Shown: positions 30,562 through 43,229, counted from the stretch's first letter. The stretch: 64,000 bases of DNA from Adiantum capillus-veneris (GCA_014529385.2 CM043952.1:65062370-65126369), one strand, 5' to 3'. The notes: a model not told the origin generated them from the sequence alone. A program made the numbers and translations.

Positions 30562-31057
30562 CCCCCGACGCACTAACTATCTAGATGAGCCTATATAAAA
30601 CAAGAAGACCTAGGCAACATGCCGGATCCAACAAAGTCCCAGGTCATCAACCCTTTTGTCTATGGCTAAGTGATGTACTCAGGGGGTCACTATGTATAAA
30701 TTGTATATATCACGTGCGTTCAAGGACTATTTTTAAAACTCCTTATCTATGAATTTTTGACTAATAAAATACAACCTTTTCCTATTCAATCTGTAAGTTT
30801 TTTTTCCAAACCCCCGACGCACTAACTATCTAGTAGAGCCTATATAAAACAAGAAGACCTAGGCAACATGCCGGATGCAACAAAGTCCCACGTCATCAAC
30901 CCTTTTGTCTATGGCTAAGTGATGTACTCAGGGGTCACTATGTATAAATTGTGTATATCACGTGCGTTCAAGGAATATTTTTAAAACTCCTTATCTATGA
31001 ATTTTGACTAATAAAATACAACCTTTTCCTATTCAATCTGTAAGTTTTTTTTCCAAA
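30562..31057 (+). repeat. 249-bp tandem duplication
   Basis: Unit 1 is 30562-30810 and unit 2 is 30811-31057, both starting CCCCCGACGCACTAACTATC and ending in a T-run plus CCAAA. They differ by only a few bases. Each contains CTATATAAAACAAG, a TATA-like string, so the unit could be part of an LTR or promoter. Confidence 0.9.
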
Positions 31058-32060
31058 TCCATTATACGGTACCCGTCTGTATGTAAAAATGTGAGAAAAA
31101 ATTAACCCCTTTTGCTGCACTCACGTGATAGTCACATAATTATTAAGTGACCCCCTGAGGCGATGTAGGTGATCCTAATCTTGTAGTGACGCTACCATGA
31201 GAAATATAACACATGAGTCCAATCACAAGAGCATCTTCCATATGCACAAATAATCTTCTCCAAGCAATTAGACAGTACATGGTCTCTACCCTTACACGTC
31301 CACCATAAACCATCAAAACCACCTCATGATCTAGTCCAAAACAATAAACCATAACCCAATCTCATCACATGAATGAGCACTCCACCCAACTCAGGGTGAT
31401 GCATATCCAATCTTGCAAAACCATTTTAACACATAACATGGCTGCAAAAATTTTGGTAGCATTTTGGCAGCACAACCATATCCCAAAAAAAAAATCCAAG
31501 AGCCACACTGGCTTTCACAATCAAATTCATAACCATAATCCATGAAGGATCTCAGCCCTTGACCATAAACCATATTCCTTATCGAACCAACTCTTACACT
31601 TGGAGTTTGACATATCCACTGCAATCAAACCGACCCCACACACATGGCCCTTAAAACATGAACTTTTTATGCATAAAAGAAGTCCAACAGTGACTAAACG
31701 TAACTTCAAAATCCCATTTTGACAAGTTTTTCCCATGCAAAATTGATGCACTATGACCACACTTCACTCCCTAGGACATAGAGCTAGTTTTTTACCTATA
31801 AGAGTGGAAAGAAGAATACACATGCACATGAGGCATCCATATCCATCCATGAGATTCCATACATCATATGACATCATGATATCAACTTAATCATGATACA
31901 AAACAATCCCATCACTTTGATGAACCATATACCATAACATCACATATATGCAAAAAACAACTTTTTGCTATTTTTGGGTGCATGCATGATATAAAAATGA
32001 AAGTATTTTACCTCAAACCAATGCATCAATATCATCCCCATAACATAGAATAACACCTTA

Positions 32061-32309
32061 TCACATCACTTTGTCCATAAAAGACTTATGCAACATCATA
32101 AGACTTTGCCCGTAAGCTTTGAGTTGTAACCTATGTTTTGTCTTAACTAACTTCAGTGATGGAGCATCCTTGTACACATCCAAAAATCTTTTCTCGTAAT
32201 CTTTGAGTTGTAACCTATGTTTTGCCTTAACTAACTTGAGCAATGGACCATCCTTGTACACATCCGATAAGTCCATACACGCCCTCGCATACAAAGAAGC
32301 AACCACCAA
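32061..32309 (-). other. Short minus-strand frame with a 28-residue duplication
   Basis: 82 residues containing DVYKDGPLLKLVKAKHRLQL and DVYKDAPSLKLVKTKHRLQL 28 residues apart, produced by an 84-bp tandem duplication at 32117-32265. Most differences between the copies still leave sense codons. I do not recognise the family. It could be an exon of a lost gene or chance. Confidence 0.3.
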
Positions 32310-32524
32310 GAGGGTAGTTACTCAAAAAAACAGAGTAGAGAAAGAAAGAAATGATAGCTATGGACTTTAGAGATTCTTATTGTGCTTTAGAAGTGATTAC
32401 CAGCTGTCAAAAGAATTCTTGCTTTGTCTCGCAACAGAGCGGTGATGAGAGCTACATAGAGGTTTTTGCCACAAAGTTGTTGAAGAGCATGCGCATTGTG
32501 AAAAGAGAAGAGAAGATAGTAAGC

Positions 32525-32528
<4 letters not shown>

Positions 32529-32594
<66 letters not shown>
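32529..32594. repeat. (AG)33 microsatellite
   Basis: Uninterrupted 66-bp AG/CT tract, the cause of artificial Leu-Ser frames on the minus strand. Confidence 0.98.
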
Positions 32595-32596
<2 letters not shown>

Positions 32597-33644
32597 TTCT
32601 TCTTCTTCTTCCCACAAACAAGAGAGAAGATCTTAAGGAGATGGTGATGGAAATATTGCATCACTCCATATAATATATACATATTGCCATGCAGTAGTAG
32701 ATGCAACTATTGGCATTGAAAATTGAGCACTCTAGGCCAATTATAGGCATTGGGTGAGGTTGGAGTGTACCCCAAGCCAGTAGCTAGCACCGCCTCTTTG
32801 TTTGAAATAGCTCTCCAACTTTTGGAACTTTGCTAAAGACAAGGATTTTGCTTTTGATGGTCAACACCCACTATTTTTCTTAATTTTCACAGTAAAAATT
32901 TACCAATTGGACAATATCCCGACAACTAATGTGACCACGAGAAAACTATGTTGCATCGTGATGTCCCCACATAATTATGACTTCCGTGTACTAGCCTGAT
33001 GTATTTATGGTGCCACTTTTTATAAAAATAATTCTTGTAAAAATCTTGTTTAATCTCGTTTCTTCATTGGATGGTAATTTTTATACCCGACGGTGACTCA
33101 AAATATAAAAATATTATTTTTTATATTCAGCTTATCCTAAAAAGCATGTTTCTTTTCAAAAGGCAAAAAATCACGAAAAGCTAAAAGTAACATAAAAAGC
33201 AAAAAAATTGAAAATTGAACAACGGGTTCCCCTTGTCCACCGGAACAAGAAAGCGGACCCACTTTTCACTAAAAAGAAAAAAATTTGTGAAAAACTAAGA
33301 ATAAAGTGAAAGCATTTGAAAACCAGATTTTTTAACAAAAAATTAAACCATAGCATCCTTGAGACTGGTAGATTAAGGATCTAGCCCTGTTTTTTACAAA
33401 AAAACATTGAAAAGCAGAAAAGCTAAAAAAGTGGTTTTTTCGAGATTGAACCAACCAGTCATCTGACCTTTCAAAACATGAAAACAACCTTGCTTTTCAT
33501 TTATAAACTTACAACATTTCCAAAAAAGTATTTTGAGCGAAAATTTCACGAAGCAAATATTTTCTTATTTTTAAAAGAGACCTGAAAGTCGGGGATCTTA
33601 CAATTAGATAGTTATAGCTTTTAGGTATGAGGAGAAAATATATA

Positions 33645-34151
33645 GCATTTTAAAGTTTGATGGCACAAACTTCAGTATTGGAAGGAATAGATTCAAAAAG
33701 TTTTGATCTTGACATTAAGTTATCAGTCATCTTAACAAGATAAATTTTTTTATGTGCCATCCCATGAGTATTCCATGGTGTTTCCACATCTTCCAATCTA
33801 GAAGGCACGTCAACCTACACTTCACCACTACCCCAACGGTTTCAACTTTCCCAATGTTGTTAGTATGATGAGGCTATGTTATGGGATGACAAACTAGTGG
33901 GAGAGTGCCAAAAGAGAAAGATGCTTTGTCATATAAATGGGTCTACAAGGTTACATATACACTCAATATGATCCAAAGCTTAAGTTCAAGGTAGAATAAT
34001 TGCCAATGGTTCTAAGTAAAAGAAATGAATAGATTTTGTTGAGGGTTTTTTGCTAGCTGTCAAACTAACTACTTTTTGCACATAGTACTCGCTTTGTTTA
34101 CTAGAGAGTACATGGAGTTGGAACAAATTGATGTTTAGACAATATACCGAT
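33645..34151 (+). pseudogene. Copia 3 gag start and RT N-terminal remnant
   Basis: LKFDGTNFSIGRNRF is a Gag start with the usual Trp changed. Within 260 bases the sequence is already RT: KEKDALSYKWVYKV near 33915, then YMELEQIDV near 34110. Many stops and frame changes. The join implies a large internal deletion. Confidence 0.65.
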
Positions 34152-34274
34152 TTAAAGGGTGGTGGTAATGCGTGTGCTAGTCTCCACCCAACCGTGCTAT
34201 CTTATAGCCTCCCCCTAGCGTATACACTGTCCGCCCGTGCCGATGGCCTTGCCCGTAGGACCCATGTCCTTACA
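34152..34274 (-). repeat. 3' LTR of the chromovirus
   Basis: 123 bp; partner 39830-39952. Followed on the plus strand by TTACCCCCCCCTTGG, the complement of a polypurine tract. Confidence 0.9.
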
Positions 34275-34299
34275 TTACCCCCCCCTTGGAGAACTGTTT

Positions 34300-34660
34300 T
34301 CGTCCTCGAAAATGAATGTATGAAAAGGTTTCTTAAGTGCGGAGACATTCTCCCATGTAGAACCTTCTACAGGTCTATCTAGCCATTTTACCAACACATG
34401 TCATCTGACATGATATCTAGTGCGAAGCTCATGAGAATCCAAAATCTTTTTGGGCTCGTGAGGGATGCTTGGCGGTTCGATAAGGTCAACTAACACACCC
34501 GTGTCAATGACATTATCATTCTGTGCTACCTGTTTTCGCCAACGTCTAACATGAAAAACAGGATGAACTCGTGAGTGCTCTGGAGGAAGAGCTAACTTAT
34601 AGGCCACTTGACCTATACGTTTGAGAATGGTAAACGGTCCACAATAGCGTGGCAAAAGTT
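34300..34660 (-). pseudogene. pol: Chromovirus integrase C-terminus and chromodomain
   Basis: The minus strand reads [20 protein letters not shown] and HPVFHVRRW (integrase GPY/F-like module), then [17 protein letters not shown] and, after one TGA, HVLVKWLDRPVEGSTWEN. The last part has the aromatic and W-E residues of a chromodomain. Chromodomains of this clade bind histone marks and guide insertion to heterochromatin. The TGA is one C-to-T change from CGA. Confidence 0.85.
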
Positions 34661-34679
34661 TAGAAACTTTTCATGTCTT

Positions 34680-35610
34680 TAGACTTTCTGAATGCTCCAG
34701 AACTTTGAGGAAAACCTTGTCTCCTTCTTCAAAAGTAGCAAGATGACTATGCTCATCTGCATACTTCTTATATCAATCTTGAGCTTGCTTAACATTCTGT
34801 CGAGAAACTCGAAGCATGTCAAAATGGTCTTGGAGAAAATCCTTCGCTTGTTGTATCTTGTCCTTAGCCAACCCCACCGAAATGGGTGATCTAGGTTGAA
34901 ATCCATATCAAAGCATAAATGGACTAAACCCTGTAGTAGTCACATGCTTTGAGCTATTATAAGCAAATTCCAATATAGGTAAGTAGTCTTCCCAACTGGT
35001 TTGCTTCTTGCTAACATACGCTTGTAACATATCCTCTAGCACTTGATTAACTCTTTCGGTTTGACCATCTGTTTCTGGATGATCAGTCGCACTTAGATTA
35101 AGTTTAGTTTCCAACTTTTGAAACACAACTCTCCAGAAGTGATTATCAAACTTTCGATCTGTGTCACTAATGATACTAGTTGGAAGACCGTAGAGTTTAT
35201 ATATATGCTCTACAAATTGCTAATTTCGGTGTTTTAATAGTAGTCTTAGTGGAAATGAATCAACCCATCTTTGTGAGACGGTCTACAATTATCCATATGC
35301 CATCATGGCCACGATTTGTAGTAGGTAGTCCTACTACAAAATTCATAGAGATACTCTCCCACATACCTTGTGGAATTTCTAAAGGATGTAAAAGGCCACC
35401 CATCTTGAGGCACTCTGCCTTATTAACTTGGCACTGTTGGCACTTTAGTACGTACTCTTGAACATCATGATGTAAGCCCGACCAATAAAATTGCCGTTGA
35501 ACTAAGGCATACTTCTTACGAATAATTGGATGACCAACACTTGGACTATCGTGACACTCAAATAAGATTTGGCACCTAGTGTCTGAGTTATTTGGCACAC
35601 ATATCTACCC
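34680..35610 (-). pseudogene. pol: Chromovirus integrase core
   Basis: The HHCC module FECHDSPSVGHP...CQQCQ lies near 35430-35560. The first catalytic region reads SMNFVVGLP where the family has MDF, so the first Asp is lost. ISDTDRKF (near 35150) and HPETDGQTERVNQVLED (35050-35090) hold the second Asp and the Glu. Frame changes occur near 35130 and 35260. Confidence 0.85.
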
Positions 35611-35756
35611 TTGTGGAGTAAGTAGCCATCATCAATGGAAAAATTATTCCATCGCTTAAGCTCTTTCTAAGTAGGGGTGGAGCTCTGTGTGGTGGAGTTT
35701 TTATATGTGTGTGCAGAGACATGTGAGTGTGAAGGATCCCTTTTTAAAACTGCACT

Positions 35757-37060
35757 CTACACTTTATCATATGATTGATCTTGTGCACACTTGCCACATA
35801 ATGACTCCAAAAATCCACTCTTTATTTCCGTGAAAGCAAGTGAATTAATCTGAGGCATCCGACTTAGTGCATCCGCTACTACATTATATCGCCCCTTGCG
35901 ATGTCGTAGCTTACAATCATAATCTTGAAGGATTTCTACCCATCTAGCTTTACGGCCCTTCAAGTCCATTTGAGTAGTAAACCATTTCATGGTCAAAAAA
36001 TACTTCAAACTCGGCACCATATAAATAGTGTCGCCATTTTTGTAAAGCGTGAATTATGGCATAGAGCTCTCTCTCATAGACATAATAATTTTGTTGAGCT
36101 CTATCTAAATTTTTACTTTCAAAGGCTATAGGTCTTCCCTCCTGGAGAAGTATCGCACCAATCGCTTTATCACTAGCATCAGTCTCTAGCACAAACGGCT
36201 TAAGTGGGTCAATGATTGCTAGGATGGGAGCAATGGCTATAGTTACCTCGAGCTGTTCGAAACTGTGTTTTTGGGCTTCTTCCAAAGAAAAGATCTTACC
36301 TTTTGCTTTAAGTTGATCCGTCATAGGAACAACGATTTTGGCATAATCACGGATATACTGTCGAAGAATGGCAGCGACCTTGTCAGTGTCCATCTTGATG
36401 CCAAAATAAGAGATCACATGACCGAGGTAATGTATCTCTATTTTTAAAGAAATCGCACTTGCTTTGCTTGACATACAATGCGTGAGCTTCTAGCTGTTCA
36501 AACACTAATCATAAGTGTTCTACGTGTTTATCTTCAATCTTATTGTAAATGAGAATGTCATCAAGGAAAACCACAAAAAAATTTCCAAGATAGGGACGTA
36601 AGACACTATCCATGAGTGTCATAAATGTAGCTAGAGCATTGATTAGAACAAAAGGCGTAACCAAAAATTCAAAATGCCCGAACCGTGTTCTAAAGGCAGT
36701 TTTAGAGATATCTTGCAAAAGGATACGCACCTGGTGGTATCCTGAAAGAAGATCTATCTTTGTATAGTATCTTGCCCCATGGAGTTGATCAAACAACTCA
36801 TCCACTCGAGGTAGAGGATACTTGTTCTTGATGGTTATGGCATTTAATCCGCGATAATCTACGCACATGTACATAGTACCATCTTTCTTTTTTACCAATA
36901 GAATTGGTGATGCCCAAGGCGAAGTGCTAGGTCTAATGAAACCACAGGCGAGGTAGTCAGCCAACTGACTCTCAACCTCCTTGGCTTCTTTAGCACTCAT
37001 ACGATAAGGTGGTTTACTCATCGGTTTAGTGCCTGGCAAGACATCTATGCCATGCTGCAC
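35757..37060 (-). pseudogene. pol: Chromovirus reverse transcriptase and RNase H
   Basis: 37060-36509 carries [39 protein letters not shown] and the active site VFLDDILIY. After a frame change, 36474-35757 carries IHYLGHVIS, the RNase H core FVLETDASDKAIGAIL and NYYVYERELYAIIHALQKWR, then NVVADALSRM. Disabled by stops and frame changes, but both catalytic centres remain readable. Confidence 0.9.
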
Positions 37061-37410
37061 ATCACGTGTAGGGGGTAAACCCGATGGTAAATCACTTGAG
37101 AATACATCACTATACTCCGTGAGTAAGTGAGTCAGCTTTTGCGGTGCAAAAGGAGAAAGTAAACAAGAGTTATGCTGGGATGGAGAATCTTGTAATTCCT
37201 GTAATGTTTGTTTTACAACAGTTGCACGTTGCTCTATAGAATTAAAATTGAGAGCACTTGCTCGTTAGATTTGTTAACACTTTGTTTATCATTAGAATTC
37301 ATTGCACTTTGCATACCATTACTAGAATTCACCACACATTGCTCTTGAGAATTCACAAGACTTGGAGACAAGCAGTAACACAAAAAGACTTCATCTATTA
37401 AATCTGCTTT

Positions 37411-38060
37411 CTATAAAATAGAAAGCTTGGCTATACATATAAGAGGTCCAGATGGTATATTTTTCTCACCAAGAAAAAGCACATGTTTGCCATTGGCCAT
37501 AAAGGATAAGGACTTGTGTTCATAACTAGTGTGCAATGTGTTTTCTAAACCATGCAGCCACTCCCGTCCTAAAACTACCTCAGCACGGTCCATATTCATA
37601 ACTTGGAAGCCAAGGGTCATCGTATGATCTTGAACAATAAGCTCAACCCCTTGAACTACCGTGTCCCATACTTTTTTATCATTCCCAGATATCTGCTCCA
37701 CCACATACTTGTGAGAGCAGGGAGTCTGCGTAAGCTTCAATTTCTTGACTAGCTTATAGTTCAAGAAGTTATGAGTTGCATCATCATCCACTAAAATACG
37801 AATACGTTGTCCGTTAATAGTGCCATGCATGCGAATCGAATCATGGGGGCCAAAGGTGGGCTGCCACATTGAAGCAAGCACACAACACTTGTGCTTTTCT
37901 TCCATATGAAGAACCTCTACAACAACATAATATTTAGGAGATGAATCTAATGTGAGTCGTTTTACCGTGTGCATGGCCTTTTCTTTGCCTTGCAAAAAGA
38001 GGACAATATTTCTTGTTATGTTGGTCCGAAAGACATTTAAAACACAAATTGTGTTTCTTC
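37411..38060 (-). pseudogene. Chromovirus zinc knuckle and protease
   Basis: A knuckle CFKCLSDQHNKKYC near 38009-38050 ends Gag. The protease in 37995-37411 reads ILVDDDATHNFL, where the family has DSGATHNF, so the Ser-Gly of the catalytic triad is replaced; VVLGREWLHGL is the second flap motif. About 350 bases (37061-37410) between protease and RT hold a broken linker with no clear motif. Confidence 0.82.
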
Positions 38061-39096
38061 ACACACTCAAAATCAGCAGTGGTGAGAGACCCACGTGCAG
38101 TATCTCGTGATTGCTTAGGCTTCTTAGCCTTTTGTGGGCGTGGAGAGGTAGATTGTCTTTTATTCCTCTTGGAACATGTGGGAGATCTACCTCACCATTG
38201 GCTCTTAGCCACATTGCTCTTAGCAAAATTATTCTTAGAGAAGGGAACATTTCCTTTCCTCTCTTGGTCATCATCATATCTTTGGGCATGACTGATGGCT
38301 TCTTCCAAAGTTTTTGGATGTTGGGTCTTGACATGAAGATGATAGTCTTTGTCATTTCTTTTGGAACTCATCTAGACCTTCTAGTTTTAATATGATTTCC
38401 TGATACTTTGAAAGGTAATATGTGAGAGAGAGGCCAGACATGCGGCATGCATCCCATGTTAACAAATTCTTATCTTCTCCATTGGAGTCCAAAAACTCTT
38501 TCGAGAAAGAAGCTTGAAACAGAGCCCAAGACGGAGGGCGAGCATCTATCGAAAATGTCATCCACCACTTATAGGACTTGCCTTTAAGAGATACACTTGT
38601 TCCCACAGCCGTCTTTATATCCAAGGTGTGTCTCAATCTATGAATATCACTCCATTTGTGTAAGAACGTATTGATCGCATCCTTGTTGCGATCACGCTCT
38701 TCCCCATGAAACTCAGGCATGGTGATATTCTTAAGTAATGCACTACTACCTTCTGCATCTTCTGAAGCACTTGTCTCTTCGACTCCTTGAACGTACGAGC
38801 TTCCAGTGAACTGTGCCACTTGTGGCTCTGTGAACCGTTTGTGAATTCATAAATTTCACAAGTAACTCCGTAAGATTGGTAACATTCACATTGAGTGCAG
38901 AGAGGTTACGTTCAAGTACGCTTTGGCAATTTTCCAAAGTCTCGAAAGCAGCCATATCTACAAGGCCATGATCTCCTAGGTCATCGTCTTCATGCATATT
39001 AGTGTCAGCAGCACTCGTGGTGCCCTGATTTTGATCTATGTGCTCCAAATCAAAAGTGTGTGTAGATGGGATATCCTCACTGGCCATGGTAAACAC
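38059..39096 (-). pseudogene. gag: Chromovirus gag pseudogene
   Basis: Starts MFTMASEDIPSTHTF at 39096. After a frame change near 38810 the retrotransposon Gag fold is visible: FHGEERDRNKDAINTFLHKW, LKGKSYKWWM, FQASFSKEFLDSNGEDK, LTYYLSKYQEIILKL. Further frame changes lead to the zinc knuckle. The leader 39097-39816 holds no gene. Confidence 0.82.
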
Positions 39097-39816
39097 ATAC
39101 TAATGTAAAGAGAGAGAAAAAAACATCAACTTTTACCTTGTGAAATTGAAGTCTTTGTGTTTTGTATGCTCCACGATTTGCATTGCATGCGAATCTCGCC
39201 TTGCGAAAATTGTACCGCTTCACGTGTCATTCGTCGTAAGAACACCTTTGTTGATTCTTCACAACAACTCGTCGTTTTTGTGAAGGCTTTTGTTCACTTT
39301 AAAGCTACCTCCTTGAGAAAAAAAGAATTTTTGGAGGAAAACTTGCTTTCCTCTAAGAAGTGAAAAGGAAGGGTGAAACTACTCCCTTAAAGTTTGAAGC
39401 TTTCCCTTTCCTTCTAGCTTTACTTTCAACACAAGTATGCTATCTTTCCTTGTTATACACAACAAGGGTGAAAGCTTGATGGTAAAGTGTTGGCCTCTTA
39501 CCCTCATGGAGTGGGTTCAACCCTCCTTTATGCAAGGGTTAAGCGATCCTTCCTACGCGTGCAGCCAATGTTACCAACGGAAGCCTTCGGAGCCTTGGTG
39601 CCATAGAGTTGCCAGTCGAGTTTGCCTTGGTCGTCTGCCTGTGGGGAAGACGTAGATGGGGCAGTCGGTTGTCGTTGTCTGTCTTCAGGGCGCACATACG
39701 AAACCGTGCATCTCTTCGTTTTGCTGCACAGTGGAGACGTCGTTTTCTGCGGAACGTGGGGGAGAAGCAGCACGTTGCATACACATGCAACCCGCTTTTT
39801 TCCTTCTCCAAAAATA

Positions 39817-39828
39817 GCTTGGATACCA
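39817..39828 (-). other. Primer binding site of the chromovirus
   Basis: The minus strand reads TGGTATCCAAGC, one base inside the 5' LTR; it differs at two positions from the initiator tRNA-Met site. Confidence 0.75.
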
Positions 39829-39829
39829 G

Positions 39830-39952
39830 TGAAAGGGTGGTGGTAATGCGTGTGCTAGTCTCTACCCAACCGTGCTATCTTATAGTCTCCCCCTAGCATA
39901 CACACTGTCCGGCCGTGCCGGTGGCCTTGCCCGTATGACCCATGTCCTTACA
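39830..39952 (-). repeat. 5' LTR of the chromovirus
   Basis: 123 bp, partner of 34152-34274, followed by CCGAC. Confidence 0.9.
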
Positions 39953-41170
39953 CCGACTTTCATGGTAATCTTCATGAGGACATTTATGTGCAACAACCAA
40001 AATGTTTTGTTGAAGGAGGCTTTGAAAAGAAGGTGGTGTGTAACCTTACGACAAGCCTATATTTTTTGAAGCTAGCGGGCACCAAGGGGATTGCATCATA
40101 AGTTGGATGATTTTATATCAAGGGTATCGGTGGAGCTAGATTGATCATTACTTGGACATGAACAAAGCTATGTATGGTAGTTTATTTTTCCATCTCTCTT
40201 TGTGGATGAGATGCACATCATTGGGAAGAACAGTCTTAAATAGACGCATTGAAGGCACAATTACATGAGAATTTTGACTTGAAAGATTTGGAAGAAGTAA
40301 ACCATATTCTTGGCATGTGCTTTGTGGAGAATAAGTTGAAGAAGGCTATTTACTTGTCACAAAGAAAGCACATTCATTGTGTATTGAAGCATTTTGATGT
40401 GGAGTGGGGGGGGGGGGGGGGTTTAGAAGATTTCTCCTACATCATCTCCATAGTTGAAACTTAGTAAGAGAATTGTTTCAAATTTAATGAGGAAAGGTCT
40501 AAGATGGTTAGGATTCCTTATGTATCTATTGATGATTCTTTAATTGCTCCAAGATTGGGACTTGTGCAAACATAGATTTTGTTGTGAGAGTTGTTATTAG
40601 CATATTTACATAGAATCCTAACAAGAAGCATTGGGAGGCAGTGAAAGGTGTGATGAGATAGTTGGATGGTACAAAACATTTGTTCATTTTATTTAGAGGT
40701 AGATGAGATAGTTGGATGGTACAAAACATTTATTCATTTTCTTTAGGGAATGAGGACAATAGGATGTCTACATTAGGCTATGTCTTTACATTCCCTAGTG
40801 GTGCATGGTGAATTGTTAATTGTGATCTTGTTTGTAAGATTGTATGTCTTAGTATACCACATAAGAAAAGTATGCCACCGAAGTGAGCTATATGGATTAC
40901 TTGTCTAGTAGGAGATTTGGGTATTGATGCAAAAATTCAAGTTTTGCATTATGATAATAAGAGTGCTATCTAGCTCACACATAACCTAGTGTTTGATGAA
41001 GCACATTGATGTGAGGTATCACTTCATTTGTGCAAGGCGCTTAAGGACAACCACATTAAGCTTGTCAAGATCCACATAGATGATAACCTTGCTGATCTAC
41101 TAACCAAGCATTTACCCTCCAAGAAGTTTGCACACTATCAAGTGCTTATGGGCACATGGTAGATATCCAA
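39953..41170 (+). pseudogene. pol: Copia 3 reverse transcriptase and RNase H remnant
   Basis: FHGNLHEDIYVQQPKCFVEG resumes the RT; DLEEVNHILGM and KAIYLSQRKHIHCVLKHFDV (near 40290-40400) follow, then RNase H traces and LADLLTKHLPSKKFAHYQ at the end. A G16 run (40406-40421), a 50-bp tandem duplication (40651-40745) and many stops show long decay. Confidence 0.8.
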
Positions 41171-41604
41171 ACTCTACATCTATACTATCTATAGTTGAGC
41201 TTATAATTTTCAAGGAAGGAGAGGGCATCCATGTGTCACTCTCTCCTTCATTTCAAGAACCTTAAGAAACATTTGGTTTTAAATGTAAAAGTGAAGGGTA
41301 AGTTAGAAGTCATTTGTTTGGTTTGAAATGTAATAGTGAAGGGTAAGTAGCAAGTACTTTGATGGTACAAAATAAACGGACTTAGTTTTGACTTCTCCAT
41401 TTTGTCAAAAAGTCACAATACTTAGTACTATATATATATATATATATATAATTTAAATTCTTTAGTAGGCCATGGAATTTTACTCCAGTCTTCAATTTTG
41501 AAGGGCGACTACTTTTGTTTTTGTAAGGGGTGGCTCTACTTTGCAGCTTGGGAAAATAATGAGCAATGAGATGTGCCACGCGTCGATAAGTTGGTCCATC
41601 TCGA

Positions 41605-41704
<100 letters not shown>

Positions 41705-41769
41705 TGTCATCGCAGTCAGAGAGACAAAAATCAAGTTTCATTTTCTCTGACACCTCCGTGTGTGTCGCA

Positions 41770-41806
<37 letters not shown>

Positions 41807-42220
41807 CCCATTCAGTCCTACTGAGGAGTGTGTGTGTCTATTTCTGTTTGAAAGAGAGAGAGAATGCCATTGATTGGCCTTGGCGCTTAACAGAGAATTG
41901 TCCCCTCCCCCCCCCCCGCTTAAACTTGATCATGAACACAACCCACCACTTACTTCATGTACAACTTTTCAAATGTTGCCGCAACAGGACTTATGTAGTC
42001 TCCCCTATCAACACCCCTGGCTGCCAACAACTCATCCACCAGGAGCCCCACACCCTTATACAACGTCAATCCTCTGTTGGCCAGGACGTCAAGACTCTCG
42101 ATCCAATACATGTCCCACTCGCCATAAGCGCTTGTTGAGCCACCTACTTCTCTATCGCTACATGTCTGCCACCCTTGAACTCGACGAGCTCCATTTTTGC
42201 CTAGCTACGGCCCTCCACAC

Positions 42221-42256
<36 letters not shown>

Positions 42257-43226
42257 CCACATCCGTCTCCACACTTTCTTCGTCTTTTTTCGGCTAGTCG
42301 ATGGATGCTACAATGTTGAGAGCTCCAACATGACCATCCAAGCTTTTTAGCTTTCCCAAGTTTTCACATCTTGAACTCCTTACATAGGCAAGAAAAAAAA
42401 AGTTCTACAAGGGGACAGGTGGCATTGCCTGCTACTACAATGCTCATGGCAACGGTCATGCAAGGCAGGTCTTCGATTCAGTGTTTGGGAAAAATGTGTC
42501 TCAACTTAATATCATGCCATTTTCAATTTGAAAAATGCCGGTTGAGGGCAAGGGGAAAAGGAGAAATTCCGCCCCAAAATAGAGAAAAATACTGTAAAAA
42601 CCTGCAAAATAAACCTAATTTTCTAAATTTCCTCTTGAAAAATAAAGGAAAGCGATTTTGTAAGTTTGAAAAAATGATTTTTCCAGAACACTGATGTGAT
42701 TGCATTCGAGGATCATCATTGCCAGTTGAGGGTATTGGCCTTGGTCTTCGAGTGAGCAATCCTTTGCTCATCTTGGTGTTGCATACCTAATGCGGGCCCT
42801 TTGCCTCCCCCTAGAAATGATGACTTCGGTCTCTTATAATAGGGTTGCCTCCATGCATGTGCCTCCATTGTAGGACTGCCTCCATGTCATTTTGCTTACA
42901 TTTAGAGCCTGGTCACTTTGGAACGGCTAAATAGCCTTCCAACTTTTGTTTGCAAGTCAAGAAAACCGGTGGCTTCAAAGATAAATGCTTGATTTGACTG
43001 AGTGATGAGACAGATCTTGAGGAGGTTCCTGCTAACCGAGAGGGCCTCAAAAGTCAACCATGTGAAACGCTATGTCCATTTCGAGGCTCTTAACTACCAC
43101 GATTAGATAGGTAGAGAGAGAAGAGTTGACTTGTGATCGGACAAAAAGTAGACTCACTGGTACATGCGACCAGGCTCTTAGCCTCTCACATGCTTCATTT
43201 TAATACTATAAACTAGACATGCATCC

Positions 43227-43229
<3 letters not shown>

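Larger units (their letters stand above)
28569..33602. other. Non-coding spacer with tandem duplications
   Basis: About 5 kb with no gene that I can support. It holds a 9-bp minisatellite (29768-29912), a 249-bp tandem duplication (30562-31057), an 84-bp in-frame duplication (32117-32265), an (AG)33 tract (32529-32594) and AT-rich DNA to 33600. The last part may include the 5' LTR of copia 3, ending at GGATCTTACA (33602). Confidence 0.5.
34152..39952 (-). mobile_element. Chromovirus (Ty3/gypsy) with 123-bp LTRs
   Basis: 5,801 bp on the minus strand between 123-bp LTRs 34152-34274 (3') and 39830-39952 (5'), about 93% identical by eye. Flanks CCGAT and CCGAC look like a target duplication with one change. 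Gag, protease, RT, RNase H, integrase and a C-terminal chromodomain are recognisable, but stops, frameshifts and lost catalytic residues make it inactive. Such short LTRs are unusual. Confidence 0.9.
33603..41170 (+). mobile_element. Ty1/copia retrotransposon 3, split by a chromovirus
   Basis: Degenerate copia element: a worn primer-like site (about 33612-33625), gag start KFDGTNF near 33652, then RT pieces to 34151, continuing after the chromovirus at 39953 and ending with RNase H near 41160. The junction falls inside the RT motif LEQIDV...FHGNLHEDIYVQQP. Most of gag, protease and integrase are deleted. LTRs could not be defined. Confidence 0.75.

Noticed and set aside
31143..31760. Three overlapping short minus-strand frames
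   Set aside because: They are in different frames, unrelated to known proteins and lie in AT-rich DNA; chance is the simplest explanation.
33300..33602. 5' LTR of copia 3 ending GGATCTTACA
   Set aside because: A worn primer-like site follows, but no matching 3' LTR could be found after 41170.
41874..42350. 158-residue Pro/Leu-rich open frame
   Set aside because: It overlaps another open frame in a different phase, contains a GA-repeat translation and shows no domain. I could not support a gene.
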